A stretch of 64,000 nt of DNA from contig JARDYH010000003.1 of assembly GCA_029215795.1 (NCBI GenBank), positions 10,566,001 through 10,630,000 on the forward strand. Direction: 5' to 3'. Below, piece by piece: positions 34,515 to 44,381 of this stretch. The notes under the pieces were generated by a model. The model saw only the letters and a list, made by a program, of their open reading frames with translations, ran no database searches and was not told the DNA's origin. A program made the translations under genes and the position numbers. Position 1 is the stretch's first letter, and each line of letters opens with the position of its first letter. This stretch comes from Anniella stebbinsi (Eukaryota > Chordata > Lepidosauria > Squamata > Anniellidae).

Positions 34515-34830
34515 AGCTGAGGAACCCACTGACAAGAGCTTCCTGGACTTCCTGCTTGTTTACCTTCCTCTTGCTCTGGCCGAAGCAACAGTGACAGTGA
34601 GGAGGAGGAGGAGGAGATATCTCCTCCTACTTGCTCCGTGGCTCTCTGCCTGTCAAGGAAGCAAGTGGTAGCAATGATACTGGTGAAAATAAGAATTCCT
34701 CCATTGAGCAAGGGGTTGGACTCAATGGCCTCGTAGGCCCCTTCCAGCTCAACTCTTCTGTGATTTTATGAAGAGGGTGCCTTGCCCGAGGGCTTTCCAA
34801 AACCTGGAGCTGGCACTGGTGAGCGACATG
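34515..34830 (+). repeat. Unclassified repeat, second copy, with short (GGA)5 and an inserted CR1 tail
   Basis: Shares CCCACTGACAAGAG, TCCTGGACTTCCTGCTTG, CCTCTTGCTCTGGC and CTGTCAAGGAAGCAAGTGGT with 29890-30260. The GGA run (34601-34615) is only five units. 34694-34775 is a CR1 terminal fragment (GGGGTTGGACTCAATGGCCT, CCCCTTCCAGCTCAACTCTT, TTCTGTGATTTTATGA) inserted before the shared ending GGTGCCTTGCCCGAGGG. Confidence 0.7.
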
Positions 34831-35039
34831 GAATAGCATATGCCTTGGAACCCTCCTTCAGTGCCAACAGGAATAGGGGTGCATGAAACCAGGGCTTTTT
34901 GAACCCGCTTCAAACCCTGCTGTGTGGGTGGACCAATCTGTCAAACTCAGTCTTGCCAAGATGGCTAGATTTCTGAAGTCAAGCTCATTCCGCACTGTTT
35001 CCGCACGAGTTTGCAATTTACTGCGATTTTGAAAAATCC

Positions 35040-35235
35040 ATAGAGAATTTCACACCTTTGCATGCACATTTTCCCCAATGCACACATTAGCGCGCACATT
35101 TTGTGTGCATTTTTAAACACGCGTGTTTTTCATTGCTGAAATGCCGTGTTGAGTGCACTTTTCTCAAATATGCGCATTTTGTGCATAGTTTTCCCTAATG
35201 TGCTCATTGATGGTGCATGTTTCCCCCCCTCACAG
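35040..35235. repeat. Degenerate tandem array of GTGCATTTT / CCCCAATGCGCAC blocks
   Basis: GCACATTTTCCCCAATGCAC, GCGCACATTTTGTGTGCATT, GCGCATTTTGTGCATAGTTT TCCC and GGTGCATGTTTCCCCCC follow each other with about 30-bp spacing. Reads as the inverse of the array at 21360-21487. Confidence 0.5.
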
Positions 35236-35282
35236 GCTGCATAAGAAAGCTCACGCATGTGAAGATTTCATAATGCAGCTCT

Positions 35283-35448
35283 GGCTTCATCTACACCAAG
35301 CAGGATATTGCGGTATGAAAGCAGTCTATGGGGTGAATGGGCCCCAGCATTCAGTACCGCTATAAAGCAGTAATGTGGCTCCTGCCTTTTATATACCGCT
35401 TTCATACCTCTTTCGTAGTGCAGTATCCTGCTAGGTGTAGACTGGGCC
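35283..35448. mobile_element. Palindromic MITE, 'CTACACCAAGCAGGATA' family, intact copy
   Basis: Ends GGCTTCATCTACACCAAGCA and GCTAGGTGTAGACTGGGCC are inverted repeats, and the arms continue through GGATATTGCGGTATGAAAG / TTTCATACCTC...GTATCC. Flanked by TCT on both sides (35280-35282, 35449-35451). The same family is the host of the nested insertion at 38765. Confidence 0.8.
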
Positions 35449-36240
35449 TCTGTGTCAGCATGCTGAAAGGCTCAGTAGTTGCAATTTTGGTACATCTATG
35501 AAAGATAAAATAAAATAAAACTTTCAGCGAAGTGAATTTCTTGTGGGCACTCAGGTTGGCAAACCATTCCTACCATGCCATTTGCAAAGTTGACAGGCTT
35601 AATAAGGAAATGTCAGAGTATCCCCAGCCTTTTGCTGGCCTGATAAAAGAGCCCTGATGGACAATATCTGTTTTAAGATTTCTGATCTGAGGTTGTCGTT
35701 TTGTTTTCCCCGAGATTTCTTTTAAGGTTGGTGCAGGGGGCGATAAAAAATGGGAAAGCAAAGCAAGCGCTAAATTCTCATGGCTGCACCCTGTGGAAAC
35801 GCAGAAGATAATCAAATCTAATGACTCTGATAAATGCCAGGCTGCTTGCAAACCTCTGTGTGCGGCGCTTGCTTTGTATACAGAAGACTGAATATCTCAG
35901 ATGCCAAGTTACAGATGGGGTTGTGGAATGTTATTTGACAGCTGATTAGAGTAATCTGATGGAAATGATGACTTAATCACCACGACAGACTCCAAATTCC
36001 CAGATAGGATTCCACCAGGTTAATCTAATTTCCTTGCCATATTTTGTCTCCCTTCTTTGTGTGTGTGTGTGTGAGCCTGAAATGAATGGTTCGCCCTGCT
36101 TTTTCCCCGTCATATGATCATTCTCCTACATGACCATCATACAGGGGCAAAGTTGTTGTGATCAACAAGTGCTTTGCAGCTTTAAAGCCCTAAATGTGGG
36201 GTAGGCAACATACGGCGCAAAGGCCCCAGTCAGCCTGCTA
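35449..36240. other. Unique intronic sequence with (TG)n
   Basis: 35580-36050 is repeat-free with TTAATCTAATTT-type cores, a possible conserved element. A (GT)8 run is at 36058-36073. No gene recognised. Confidence 0.3.
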
Positions 36241-36244
36241 ATGC

Positions 36245-36372
36245 AGGGATAGGAAACATGGTGCCTTCCAGATGTTCCAGACTACACCTCCCATAAGGCC
36301 TGGCAATTGGACATGCTGACTGGAGTTTATGGGAGGTGTAGTCCAAAATATCTGGAAGGGACAAGGTTGCCT
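36245..36372. mobile_element. Palindromic MITE, 'GGACTACAACTCC' family
   Basis: Arms CCTTCCAGATGTTCCAGACT ACACCTCCCATAAG and TTATGGGAGGTGTAGTCC AAAATATCTGGAAGG are well matched inverted copies. Confidence 0.75.
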
Positions 36373-37235
36373 AAGCCTGTGCTAATGCCTTTCCCCTGGA
36401 ACTACATAGTCTCCTGCTGCCACCATATGGTTGCTTGCCCACAGACCTGGGCGGCCCTGTGTCCTACTTTACAGGGGTTGACCTTGTATTTGAAAGCATC
36501 CTGTATTTGAAGCGTTGTCCAGTCCAAGTCCAAGTTCAACATAAAGAACTATGAAGGATGGAGAGCAGGCTTGAAGCAGCCTTGAAGCTGCCCATCAACG
36601 GTTTGCACCTGAGCAGCAGCAGGCACACCTGTCACCTGGTCAGAGTCTTTGCCATTGTGATGAGATGTGTTGTATTCCTGTTCAATTTGTAGCACATATT
36701 TCCAAATTTGCATCTATGTCTTTATAAATGAGCCTATGTAAATTTTTGTGCAAATCATTCTGGTGACGCATGTCCTCCTTTTTTTTAGCCACCCTGTCAG
36801 CCTTTAGCTTCGGGAGCATAATATGGGTTTAGCAGCTTCAAAGATCTAGAAGAGGGTTTGGCAATAGACATCCCACAGGCCCCGATCAGTTCATTAATGT
36901 CTTTCCCTTGGCCCACACAGCCTCCTGCTGCCACTGTCTGGCGGCTCATCCACAGATCACAGTTTAGCTTAGGGAGCATAATAAGACACACACCCCGGGG
37001 TACTTTAGATTATCTAATGGGGCTTTGCTCTATTTGCATACACATTCAGGGGCTATGCTAATGGCAAAAGAAGAGCAAAGCATTTTCTGCAACAGCCCTC
37101 TTCCTTCTGCATTCCCTCCCAAGGGTTTTGAGTTTTAATGTTCCACCCCAAAATTGCAAATATTACAGCAAACATGAATCATAAACTGGATAATGAGTCC
37201 AACTACTGGTAGTAAAATCAGATGAAAGAGATTAA
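36373..37235. other. Intronic sequence, partly duplicated repeat
   Basis: CCTGCTGCCACCAT / TCCTGCTGCCACTGTCTGG and GATCAGTTCATTAATG-like text recur at 36385-36440 and 36890-36960, so a repeat of unknown family is present twice. No gene recognised. Confidence 0.35.
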
Positions 37236-37450
37236 GGCTCAATTCGGACGACACAATAAACAACTGGTGTGGGGGAAACAATTGTCAGTTGTTTTGACTA
37301 TTGTGTCATCCGAATGCTGCCATAGTCAACTCAGTGCTGATCCTCATCCACACCACAGTTGAGTATTTATTACCATGTTGTGTGGGGAGTACCCCCTAGG
37401 GTTAGGGTTAGTCAACCCACCATTGACTATCGTGTCGTCTGAATTGAGCT
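37236..37450 (+). mobile_element. TIR MITE, 'GGCTCAATTCGGACGAC' family, copy C
   Basis: Ends GGCTCAATTCGGACGACACA and TGTCGTCTGAATTGAGCT, flanked by TAA on both sides (37233-37235, 37451-37453), as expected for PIF/Harbinger-type insertion. Same orientation as copy B. Confidence 0.85.
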
Positions 37451-37827
37451 TAAGTCATCAAAGTCAACCGCAAATACTAATTACCTAAAGGAAACTGAGT
37501 ATCGCAGTATAAGAAGGGCCTCTGTCAGCTATGGTAAAACTGCTGTACATTTGTTGTTGTAACATATTTATTTCTTTATGGATTTTATATCTCGCCATTC
37601 TGCCAAAAAATAGCATGTATATCTCACTTAGCCACTTGCTCTAAATGCATCCTGCCAGAGAGACACTCTGACTAGCAAGTTTGCAATGAATATGGCGATA
37701 TGAGTGTCGTAGCTCCACAAATACGAGGCCGTTGTTCTACTGGGATTCTATTGTAATGTCCACCTAAATATTTTGAGGGCATATTTGAAATTAAGGCTCT
37801 TACGCAAAGACAAAGATGACAAATCAT
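37451..37827. other. Intronic sequence, nothing recognised
   Basis: No repeat or gene identified. Confidence 0.3.
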
Positions 37828-37955
37828 GACAAGCCTTCCCCAACCTGCTACCTTCCAGATGTTTTGCACTACAACTCCCACCATCCCTGGAACCTGACCA
37901 TTGGTCGGGTCTGATGGGACTTGTGGTCAAAAATACCTGAAGAGCACTAGGCTGG
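37828..37955. mobile_element. Palindromic MITE, 'GGACTACAACTCC' family
   Basis: TTCCAGATGTTTTGCACTAC AACTCCCACCATC is inverted as GATGGGACTTGTGGTCAAAAA TACCTGAAG around the centre near 37893; outer CCTTCCCCAACCTG / AGGCTGGGGAA also pair. Confidence 0.7.
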
Positions 37956-38342
37956 GGAAAACTTCTCTAGACCAAGAGGCAGCTTAAAAGTATGGAAAAG
38001 AAGGAAATAATGATGCCTGGATCTTCTGCGTAGGCAGGAGAATGTATGTCTCCCTCAACCTGTTTTCATAAGTTTGGAGCATCCATATCCCTCTCAGAAG
38101 AGACATGCAGAGTCAGTTCATTTTATCTGGCTTTTATCTGGGCCTTTGCAGAGCTCAGAGTGGCCTTGCTTGAAGCCTTGGTGCAAACAAGAGGAATATG
38201 CAGCATCACCTAAAAGAGCCTGGTGTCAGAAGTTGGCTACCTGGCTTCTCAAGCAATTCAACACAAAAACACCATTTCCATCCAGGTCTTTATTGCCATA
38301 AAGCAAGTTATGCTGATACGCATTCCAAAGACTTGTGAAATA

Positions 38343-38662
38343 TAGGGTGACCAGATAAAATCCAGGTCAGGGCTCATGTAACTTTAACAGTTGTAGAGAA
38401 AAGGGAATTTCAGCCAGTGTCATTTGCATGCAATTAGTTCCTGGTGAAATTCCCTCTTCATCACAACAGTTAAAGTTGCAGGGGCCCTGCCTTCTTTTGT
38501 ATATGGTCACTCTAGTATAGTGCCTGCACCTTTAACTGTTGTGATGAAGAGGGAATTTCACCAGGAACAAATTGCATACAAATGACACTGGCTGAAATTC
38601 CCTTTTCTCTACAACTGTTAAAGTTACATGAGCCCTGACCTGGATTTTATCTGGTCAGTCTA
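38343..38662. mobile_element. hAT-type fourfold-palindrome MITE, copy 6
   Basis: 320 bp with perfect 8-bp target duplications GTGAAATA (38335-38342 and 38663-38670). Ends TAGGGTGACC and GGTCAGTCTA. Confidence 0.95.
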
Positions 38663-38815
38663 GTGAAATAGCTTGCAGCCCTTACACTCCCCACATGCCA
38701 TCTTCGCAGCTAAAGACCCCCAAATTAATTCACGAAAACCAATCTTCAGCATCGTAATACACAGGGCCAGATCTACACCAAGCAGGATATATTGGTATGA
38801 AAGTGATATAGAAAA

Positions 38816-39699
38816 TAGGGTGACCAGATTTTGAGAATCAAAATCCCGGACCCCCCCCCCTGCCACCCCACCCACCCCAATCCCCCCACCGCGTGCCCGC
38901 GCCGCCCCACCCCGCGCTGCCCGACCCCCCGCCCGTATGCCTCGTGCCACCCCACCCCATGCTGCCTGCCCCTGTCCGCATGCCTCGCGCCGCACGCCCG
39001 CACACCCGCGCCGTGCCATCCGCCTCCCCGCCGCATGCCTTGCACTGCCCGCCCGCCCCCCCGCCCGCATGCCTCGCGCCGCTGCCTGCCCCCCGCAGGC
39101 AGCCTGCCCCACCCGCGCCGCCCCGCCAGCCCCCACACTGCGCCGCCCGCCCCCGCCCCTGCCCCCATGCCGCGCCGCCCGCCTGTCCCCCACGCTGTGC
39201 CGCCCGCCCCCACACCACGCTGCCCGCCCCCGCACCACGCTGCCCGCCCCCGCGCCGCGCAGCCCGCACGCACGCCCCGCGCTCCTTACCTGCTGGGGTG
39301 TCCGTTTCCCTCCGGTGCTCGGAATCTACTGAGAAACAGGCTTCCTGGCCTGTCTCTCAGTAGCACGCCGGGTGATGACGTCATCACCAGGCGCTCTATT
39401 GAGGGACAGGCCACGAAGCCTGTTTCTCAGTAGATTCCGAGCACCGGAGGGAAGCAGACGCCCCAGCAGGTAAGTGCCTCGCACCGCCCGCCGCCCGCCA
39501 CCGCCGCGTGACCCCCCGCCGCCCCGGTTTGCCCCCGCCGCCCCCCGGTTGGCCCGGATCACCCCAGGGCCATCTGGTCACCCATTTGGGGGGCGAAATT
39601 TCCGTATTTGGCCCCCCAAAACAGTTTTTCCCCCTGGATGCGGATTTGCTGCCCATTTCCCGGGCATGTCCAGACAAATCCGGGCGGATGCTCACCCTA
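38816..39699. mobile_element. GC-rich non-autonomous hAT-type element, 884 bp
   Basis: Ends TAGGGTGACCAGATT and GGATGCTCACCCTA, with perfect 8-bp target duplications ATAGAAAA (38808-38815 and 39700-39707). The left 450 bp is extremely C-rich with tandem CCCGCCC / GCATGCCTCGCGCCGC units. A 190-bp palindrome follows, then another C-rich block and CCATCTGGTCACCC (about 39570), an internal copy of the terminal motif, suggesting the right 120 bp was added to a shorter ancestor. Long open frames here are low-complexity Pro/Arg or Gly/Arg/Ala translations, not proteins. Confidence 0.88.
39285..39474. promoter_or_regulatory. 190-bp palindrome centred on a CRE, with a donor motif at each end
   Basis: The arms pair from CTTACCTGCTGGGG (39285) with CCCCAGCAGGTAAG (to 39474). 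The exact midpoint falls inside TGACGTCA (39376-39383), the canonical CREB/ATF site. Each edge reads CAG|GTAAG outward, a consensus 5' splice site on both strands. This resembles a bidirectional promoter with two first-exon ends; that role is inference. Confidence 0.6.
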
Positions 39700-39873
39700 A
39701 TAGAAAAAGAAAGGGGCCACACCAAGCAGGATATAGCGGTATCTGGTATGTGTCAATGGGTCCCAACAGTTGTCAGTGCACTTCAATATCAGTATAAAGC
39801 CGTAGTGTGGCTCCTGCCTTTTATATACCGCTTTCATACTGCTATATCCTGCTTGGTATAGATCTGGCCACAG

Positions 39874-40990
39874 ACCCAGACACCAGATTATCACAAACAA
39901 AAGTTCATGCAGTTATCAAGAGGATCCAGGCCTGGTAAATATCCAAGCATTAAATTACACTACTTGTTGGCAGGCAATCAGTGGCAGAGCCAGGCTGTGC
40001 CAAGATTCACAGGCCTTGGGTTCTCCACCACTGTAGTGGACGCTAAGTCCTCCCTGTCTGTTTCGGAATCAAACCCAGACTCATTGGGAACAATATCATC
40101 GTAACAGAGGCAGCACTATCTGTGACAGCAAAACCCTCTGCTGCGAGACACGGTCGGCAGGCATGGACCAGCTGGGGAGAACCCATCTTCGGCTGTTTTT
40201 AGCATAACAGCATTGGCGCATTTGAAAAATCACTTACCTGGAGAGATAACCATAAGTGTATTGCTTTACAATGTAGAACTACAATAACTGCTTCTTTGAT
40301 AAGATGTGATATCTCTGTGACACGCTTCTGCTTGTTGGCATCTAATCTGAAGCCCGTTTTATATCATCTGTAACCGCCTTTTGGAGGAACGAGGGAAAGT
40401 AGAGGGCTATTTTATTATTTTATAGCCTCCGGTAAGACAGGAAGGATATAAAATGCTTGGATTATTTCCCCATTGCTTTGTGCAGAGCACAGGTAAAGCA
40501 GGGAGTTGCCCCCTTTGCGCTCTGCGCTGTTAATTTTTTTATTCATTGCACACCTTTCTTAGATTCTTTTGACCCTCTTTTCGTCTTTGCCTCCTTTCCC
40601 CTAGCTTCACACTCTTAAATATTTTATTGCCAGAGCACTTAGAATATGTACTGTCATGGTTGCAGTCTCTAGAGGTCACCCGTGGGTTTAATAATAAGAT
40701 GTGAACCAGTGACTCTGTAAAAACCTACATTGAGTTCTCAATGGCACATGTTTTATTGAATCCAATGTTAAAGGCAGTTTAACTTATCAATTGGTGATTG
40801 TGAAGGTTAAGGGAGCTTGTAATGCGAATCCTCTTATGTAAAGAAATAGAGGGCAAGTCATAGGCGATGCCAGGCTGCATGTCACACAGGTGGAAAGCCC
40901 TTATCCTTAAAGAAACTCCGTTCAGCAAGCAGTAGGTTGAAACGGTCTGTACACCCTGTGCCAGCCCAAGAACGGGCAGGACTTGTACTC
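39874..40990. other. Intronic sequence, possible retroelement fragment then unique
   Basis: 39880-40130 and the pieces at 38040-38342 and 38671-38760 may be parts of one older element interrupted by the MITEs (CCAGGTCTTTATTGCCATAA at 38281). 40190-40900 is AT-rich and unique. Confidence 0.3.
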
Positions 40991-41310
40991 TAGGGTGACC
41001 AGATAAAATCCAGGTCAGGGCTCCTGTAACTTTAACAGTTGTAGAGAAAAGGGAATTTCAGCCGGTGTCATTTGTATGCAATTAATTCCTGGTGAAATTC
41101 CCTCTTCATCACAACAGTTAAAGTTGCAGGGGCCCTGCCTTCTTTTGTATATGGTCACTCTAGTATAGTGCCTGCAGCTTTAACTGTTGTGATGAAGAGG
41201 GAATTTCACCAGGAACTAATTGCATACAAATGACACTGGCTGAAATTCCCTTTTCTCTACAACTGTTAAAGTTACAGGAGCCCTGACCTGGATTTTATCT
41301 GGTCAGCCTA
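40991..41310. mobile_element. hAT-type fourfold-palindrome MITE, copy 7
   Basis: 320 bp with perfect 8-bp target duplications TTGTACTC (40983-40990 and 41311-41318). Ends TAGGGTGACC and GGTCAGCCTA. Confidence 0.95.
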
Positions 41311-41318
41311 TTGTACTC

Positions 41319-42015
41319 CAGCTTCCTGTTTTGCAGGCATCAGCCCTGCTGGTACCCATGTGCAACCCACATGGGATACTGACCACCCGCAGCTGGGTGA
41401 GGGTATTTCAGTGGTACTCTACATGGCTAGCACCACAGTTAGAGGCACATGATGCCGTTCTGTTGCAAAAAGGCAGAGCTAGCTCTGCCGGGAGAAGAGA
41501 CCGCTGGGGACCCTATTTAAGCCACACTGAGCTTGGCGGAGGGAAAAGTACATGTGTAGGAGGAGGGAGAGGGGATTTTCAAAATACATTTTGAAACAGC
41601 CCTGGCAGTCCAATGGTGCATTGAAGCTGGTGCATAGCAGCACTTCCACATTAAGGCCACAACTCCATACCCACTTACCGGGGATTAAATTCCATCGAAT
41701 TCAACAGCACTTATTTCTGATTAGACAAGTGTAGGATTGCACTTTAAACTGGTTTAATTCTTCTTCCCTCTTCCCAGAGAACTATGGAAATGGTAGGTCT
41801 TTAAGGAATCTCCTAACAGATTTTTTTTAGCACCTGGCCGAACAATAGTTCCCAGGATTCTTGAGGGAAAGCTGCAGCAGTAAATGTGTTCTAAAACAGC
41901 TCAATGTTTGTAATGAAGTTATGTTCACAGTATTGGACTAGTTATTTTGACATATAGGGCCCTTCACAATACAGTTTGTACATACCTGAGAGAGGAAACG
42001 TTCTCCTCTCATTAA
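41319..42015. other. Intronic sequence, nothing recognised
   Basis: No repeat or gene identified. Confidence 0.3.
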
Positions 42016-42019
42016 ATTG

Positions 42020-42285
42020 GAATCTCTGTAGTGGCGCCTACCCTCTGGAAAACCCTCCCTCGTGCAGTTCAGGAGGCAGAAAATGTGACATCTTTTAAAC
42101 GCCTCCTGAAGACATACCTTTTTACACAGGCTTTCCCTGGTTTTTAATGGAGCTCGTTTCACACTGCCTTTTTAACTTTTTAATGTTTAAATTTATATTG
42201 TTATTCTTATGGGTTTTAATTGTGCACTGCCCAGTGAGCTTTGGCTGATGGGCAGTATAAAGATGTAATAAATAAATTAATTTAT
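42020..42285 (+). mobile_element. L2-type LINE 3' end
   Basis: Degenerate coding of the C-terminus (GAYPLENPPSCSSGG-like; TFKRLLKTYLF-type segment at about 42085-42125) followed by GGGTTTTAATTGTGCACTGC, CCAGTGAGCTTTGGCTGATG GGCAGTATAAA and terminal AATAAATTAATTTATT. Confidence 0.75.
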
Positions 42286-44299
42286 TAATTAAGAAAGAAA
42301 TACAGAAATACAGAAATAAATCCTTGGACTAGATATTTTTTGAGAGAGCATGCAGCAGCTTTCCATGCAAAAAAATATTTTACCAATACTCTTTTAATTA
42401 TCTCTATTGTTATGTTATTTTAGTTGGATTGTCAGTTGTACACTGCTTTGGATATCTTTTAAATAGAAAAGTTGGGTATAAATGTTTTAAATAAAATGAA
42501 TAGAAGTTAACCCACGCTTCCCCACCCCCTCCACAGCTATGAAAAGTAATAATGTGGCAAATACGGATTTAGTTGCCAGTTGGAAGTGTGATATTCATAA
42601 CCTGTTATTGTCTCCAGCATGTGGCCCGCTATTTTGTGGTTTCAAAAATATTTATGTTTGACAGCTATAATGGCTTTGCCTTTTGCTTTAACTAATCTAA
42701 AAAAATTAAATTAAAAAGGAGGGTAGAAAGAAAATATGGTAATTCGATAGAACTTCCCTGACTCTGTTGCACATAACATGTCCTTAAAAAAAAAAAAACC
42801 ACTTGAATATGGGAGACAGAGAAAGATGACTCATATTCAGAAAAGAAAACAACATTTAAAATTTCCCTAGCTCCTTAAAATGTCACTTCCACTTTGGTTT
42901 CAGTAGCAAGCTCAGAACTGCAGGAGGGGTAAATATTCAGTTGGCACATTTAGATTAATCTGAGAAATCCAAGATGGGTTCAAGGCCAAGCTAAAATTTG
43001 ACCTATAATCTCACACATCTTGGCAATACTATTTGTGGGGTTTGCCAATAAATAGGAAAGGCAGAACACTAGTTGGGTTGCCAGTTTCGGAAGTGACTCT
43101 CACATTCTAGAAGCAGCTGTACCATGGAATCAGTAAATCATTCCTGTCTCAGTTTGATCAAGATTTAATCTAATCTAATCTAGTCTAATCTCTGAAATTC
43201 CACAATGGCAATCTCATTCTTGTTCTCGAAGTGTAACTTCTACGTTGGTAGTCACATTCATTGTGATTATCCCCATGTGTCATTTTAAATCATTTCTTGT
43301 CTATGTTATCATATTCATTTCTTCATTTATCATAATCATCTTTCATTTGTACCGTGTCAATTTCTGTTAATTATCATTTTGTTATCCTTTGTTACAAGAA
43401 TTCATCTGTCATTCCTCATCGTGATGATCTTGTGAGTGCTGCAAAATACTAGTAAACACTCTGACCTGATTCTGATGGTCTTGTTTTGGCCAAGGATTGT
43501 ACTGGGTACATAGGTGTTCGTCACACTCTTTCATTCAAACCTGACAAGAAGAGTGGGGCAGTCTATAAGAAGTCAATGTCCTCAAAATCAACTCCATTGC
43601 TCCTCAGTTCATGTCCCTCCATTTAAAAATGGGATTATTTTAGGAGTGCTCCAAAACATATAAACCAAAGTAGCCAATGGATCATGGAGTGGGTGATGAA
43701 ACAGTGAATCATAAAGCCACTTGGGTACATGCTGAAATCTGTTCAGGCCCCCTCAGTCTGCATTCCTAACATGCCAATTTGCTTGTACAAATAGGTCCAG
43801 TATTGACCCTCAGTATGCAATAACAACAATAATAGGAGCATTGAAACCGGATCTGTTCAGATGAGTCCTTTGGGCATGATAATTTCGGTTTTTAAAAAGC
43901 TTGCTAGCTGTAAAGCCAAAAGGCTCATGTTTTCTGTCAGTTGAAAAGCTTGACGGAGTTCGGAATGGATGTCTTTTGGATTGCCAGCCAGTTAAAAAAT
44001 ATAGGTTTACTGTGGATTGGATCTCTGGCCCATTTAGATAAATGTAGTTACATTGTAACAATGGGGTTTTCTAGGCCTGCTATCCATGATCCAAGATATT
44101 TCTGAGTGTCATGGTTTGGATCATGGACAATCTGAGTTGCAAAGGGCGTGTTCTGCCGCTACAACCCCTCTCTGTTAAATACTGACAATGTCTCCTGCAT
44201 AATTCCCCCCAATAGCTACAGTATATCCAAAGCACACGAGGGAGGAAAAAATGAACTGCACTTGATTTGTATCATTCCAACCTGCTTTACTTTTCTCTT
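42286..44299. other. Unique AT-rich intronic sequence before the 49-nt exon
   Basis: No transposon recognised. A short (TAATC)n run lies at 43165-43192, and ATT/TTC-rich text at 43260-43420. Repeat-poor flanks of a conserved exon often hold conserved splicing elements, which cannot be verified here. Confidence 0.4.
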
Positions 44300-44320
44300 T
44301 GTTGTTGTTGTCTGTTGTTT
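44300..44320 (+). promoter_or_regulatory. UGUU-rich tract in the polypyrimidine region of the 49-nt exon
   Basis: Directly before the acceptor the sequence is built of repeated TTG/TGTT units instead of an ordinary C/T tract. CELF proteins are known to bind UGU- and GU-rich RNA. This position overlaps where U2AF would bind, so CELF2 protein could repress its own exon and, through the frameshift on skipping, reduce its own level. The sequence is seen directly; the autoregulatory role is inference. Confidence 0.45.
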
Positions 44321-44324
44321 CCAG

Positions 44325-44373
44325 ATGCATCATCCCATTCAGATGAAACCGGCAGATAGTGAAAAGTCCAACG
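44325..44373 (+). CDS. CELF2: CELF2 coding exon, 49 nt: RRM1-RRM2 linker
   Basis: The exon reads MHHPIQMKPADSEKSN plus the first base of an Ala codon. It starts in phase 0, matching the end of the 83-nt exon, and ends in phase 1. SEKSN, rather than the CELF1-type SEKNN, points to CELF2. The acceptor is TGTTGTTTCCAG and the donor GTAGGT. If the intron is retained, the frame stops at TGA 44379-44381. If the exon is skipped, the 83-nt exon joins the 135-nt exon out of frame and stops after eight codons (LWKTENCS then TAG). Inclusion is therefore needed for full-length protein. The immediate upstream UGUU-rich tract is annotated separately. Confidence 0.96.
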
Positions 44374-44381
44374 GTAGGTGA

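Larger units (their letters stand above)
38765..39869. mobile_element. Palindromic MITE 'CTACACCAAGCAGGATA' carrying a nested hAT insertion
   Basis: Outer ends GGCCAGATCTACACCAAGCA and TGCTTGGTATAGATCTGGCC are inverted repeats, flanked by ACAG on both sides (38761-38764, 39870-39873). The element is split at 38815 by the 884-bp element 38816-39699. After the insertion an internal direct copy of ACACCAAGCAGGATAT (from 39719) precedes the standard right half. Confidence 0.8.
4664..44324 (+). other. CELF2: CELF2 intron between the 83-nt and 49-nt exons, 39.7 kb
   Basis: It starts GTGAGTAC and ends TTGTTTCCAG. Large introns are usual for this very long gene. The content is mainly interspersed repeats (hAT and Harbinger-like MITEs, CR1 and L2 3' ends, SINEs, a solo LTR) with islands of unique AT-rich sequence. 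No additional CELF2 exon or independent coding gene was recognised in it. Confidence 0.9.

Noticed and set aside
37396..37411. Two TTAGGG-like units (CTAGGGTTAGGGTTAG)
   Set aside because: Too short for an interstitial telomere; it lies inside MITE copy C, replacing a few bases found in copies A and B.
38660..39562. Several long open frames (up to 200 codons) on both strands
   Set aside because: They are low-complexity translations of the C-rich interior of a hAT-type element; absence of stops is due to base composition.
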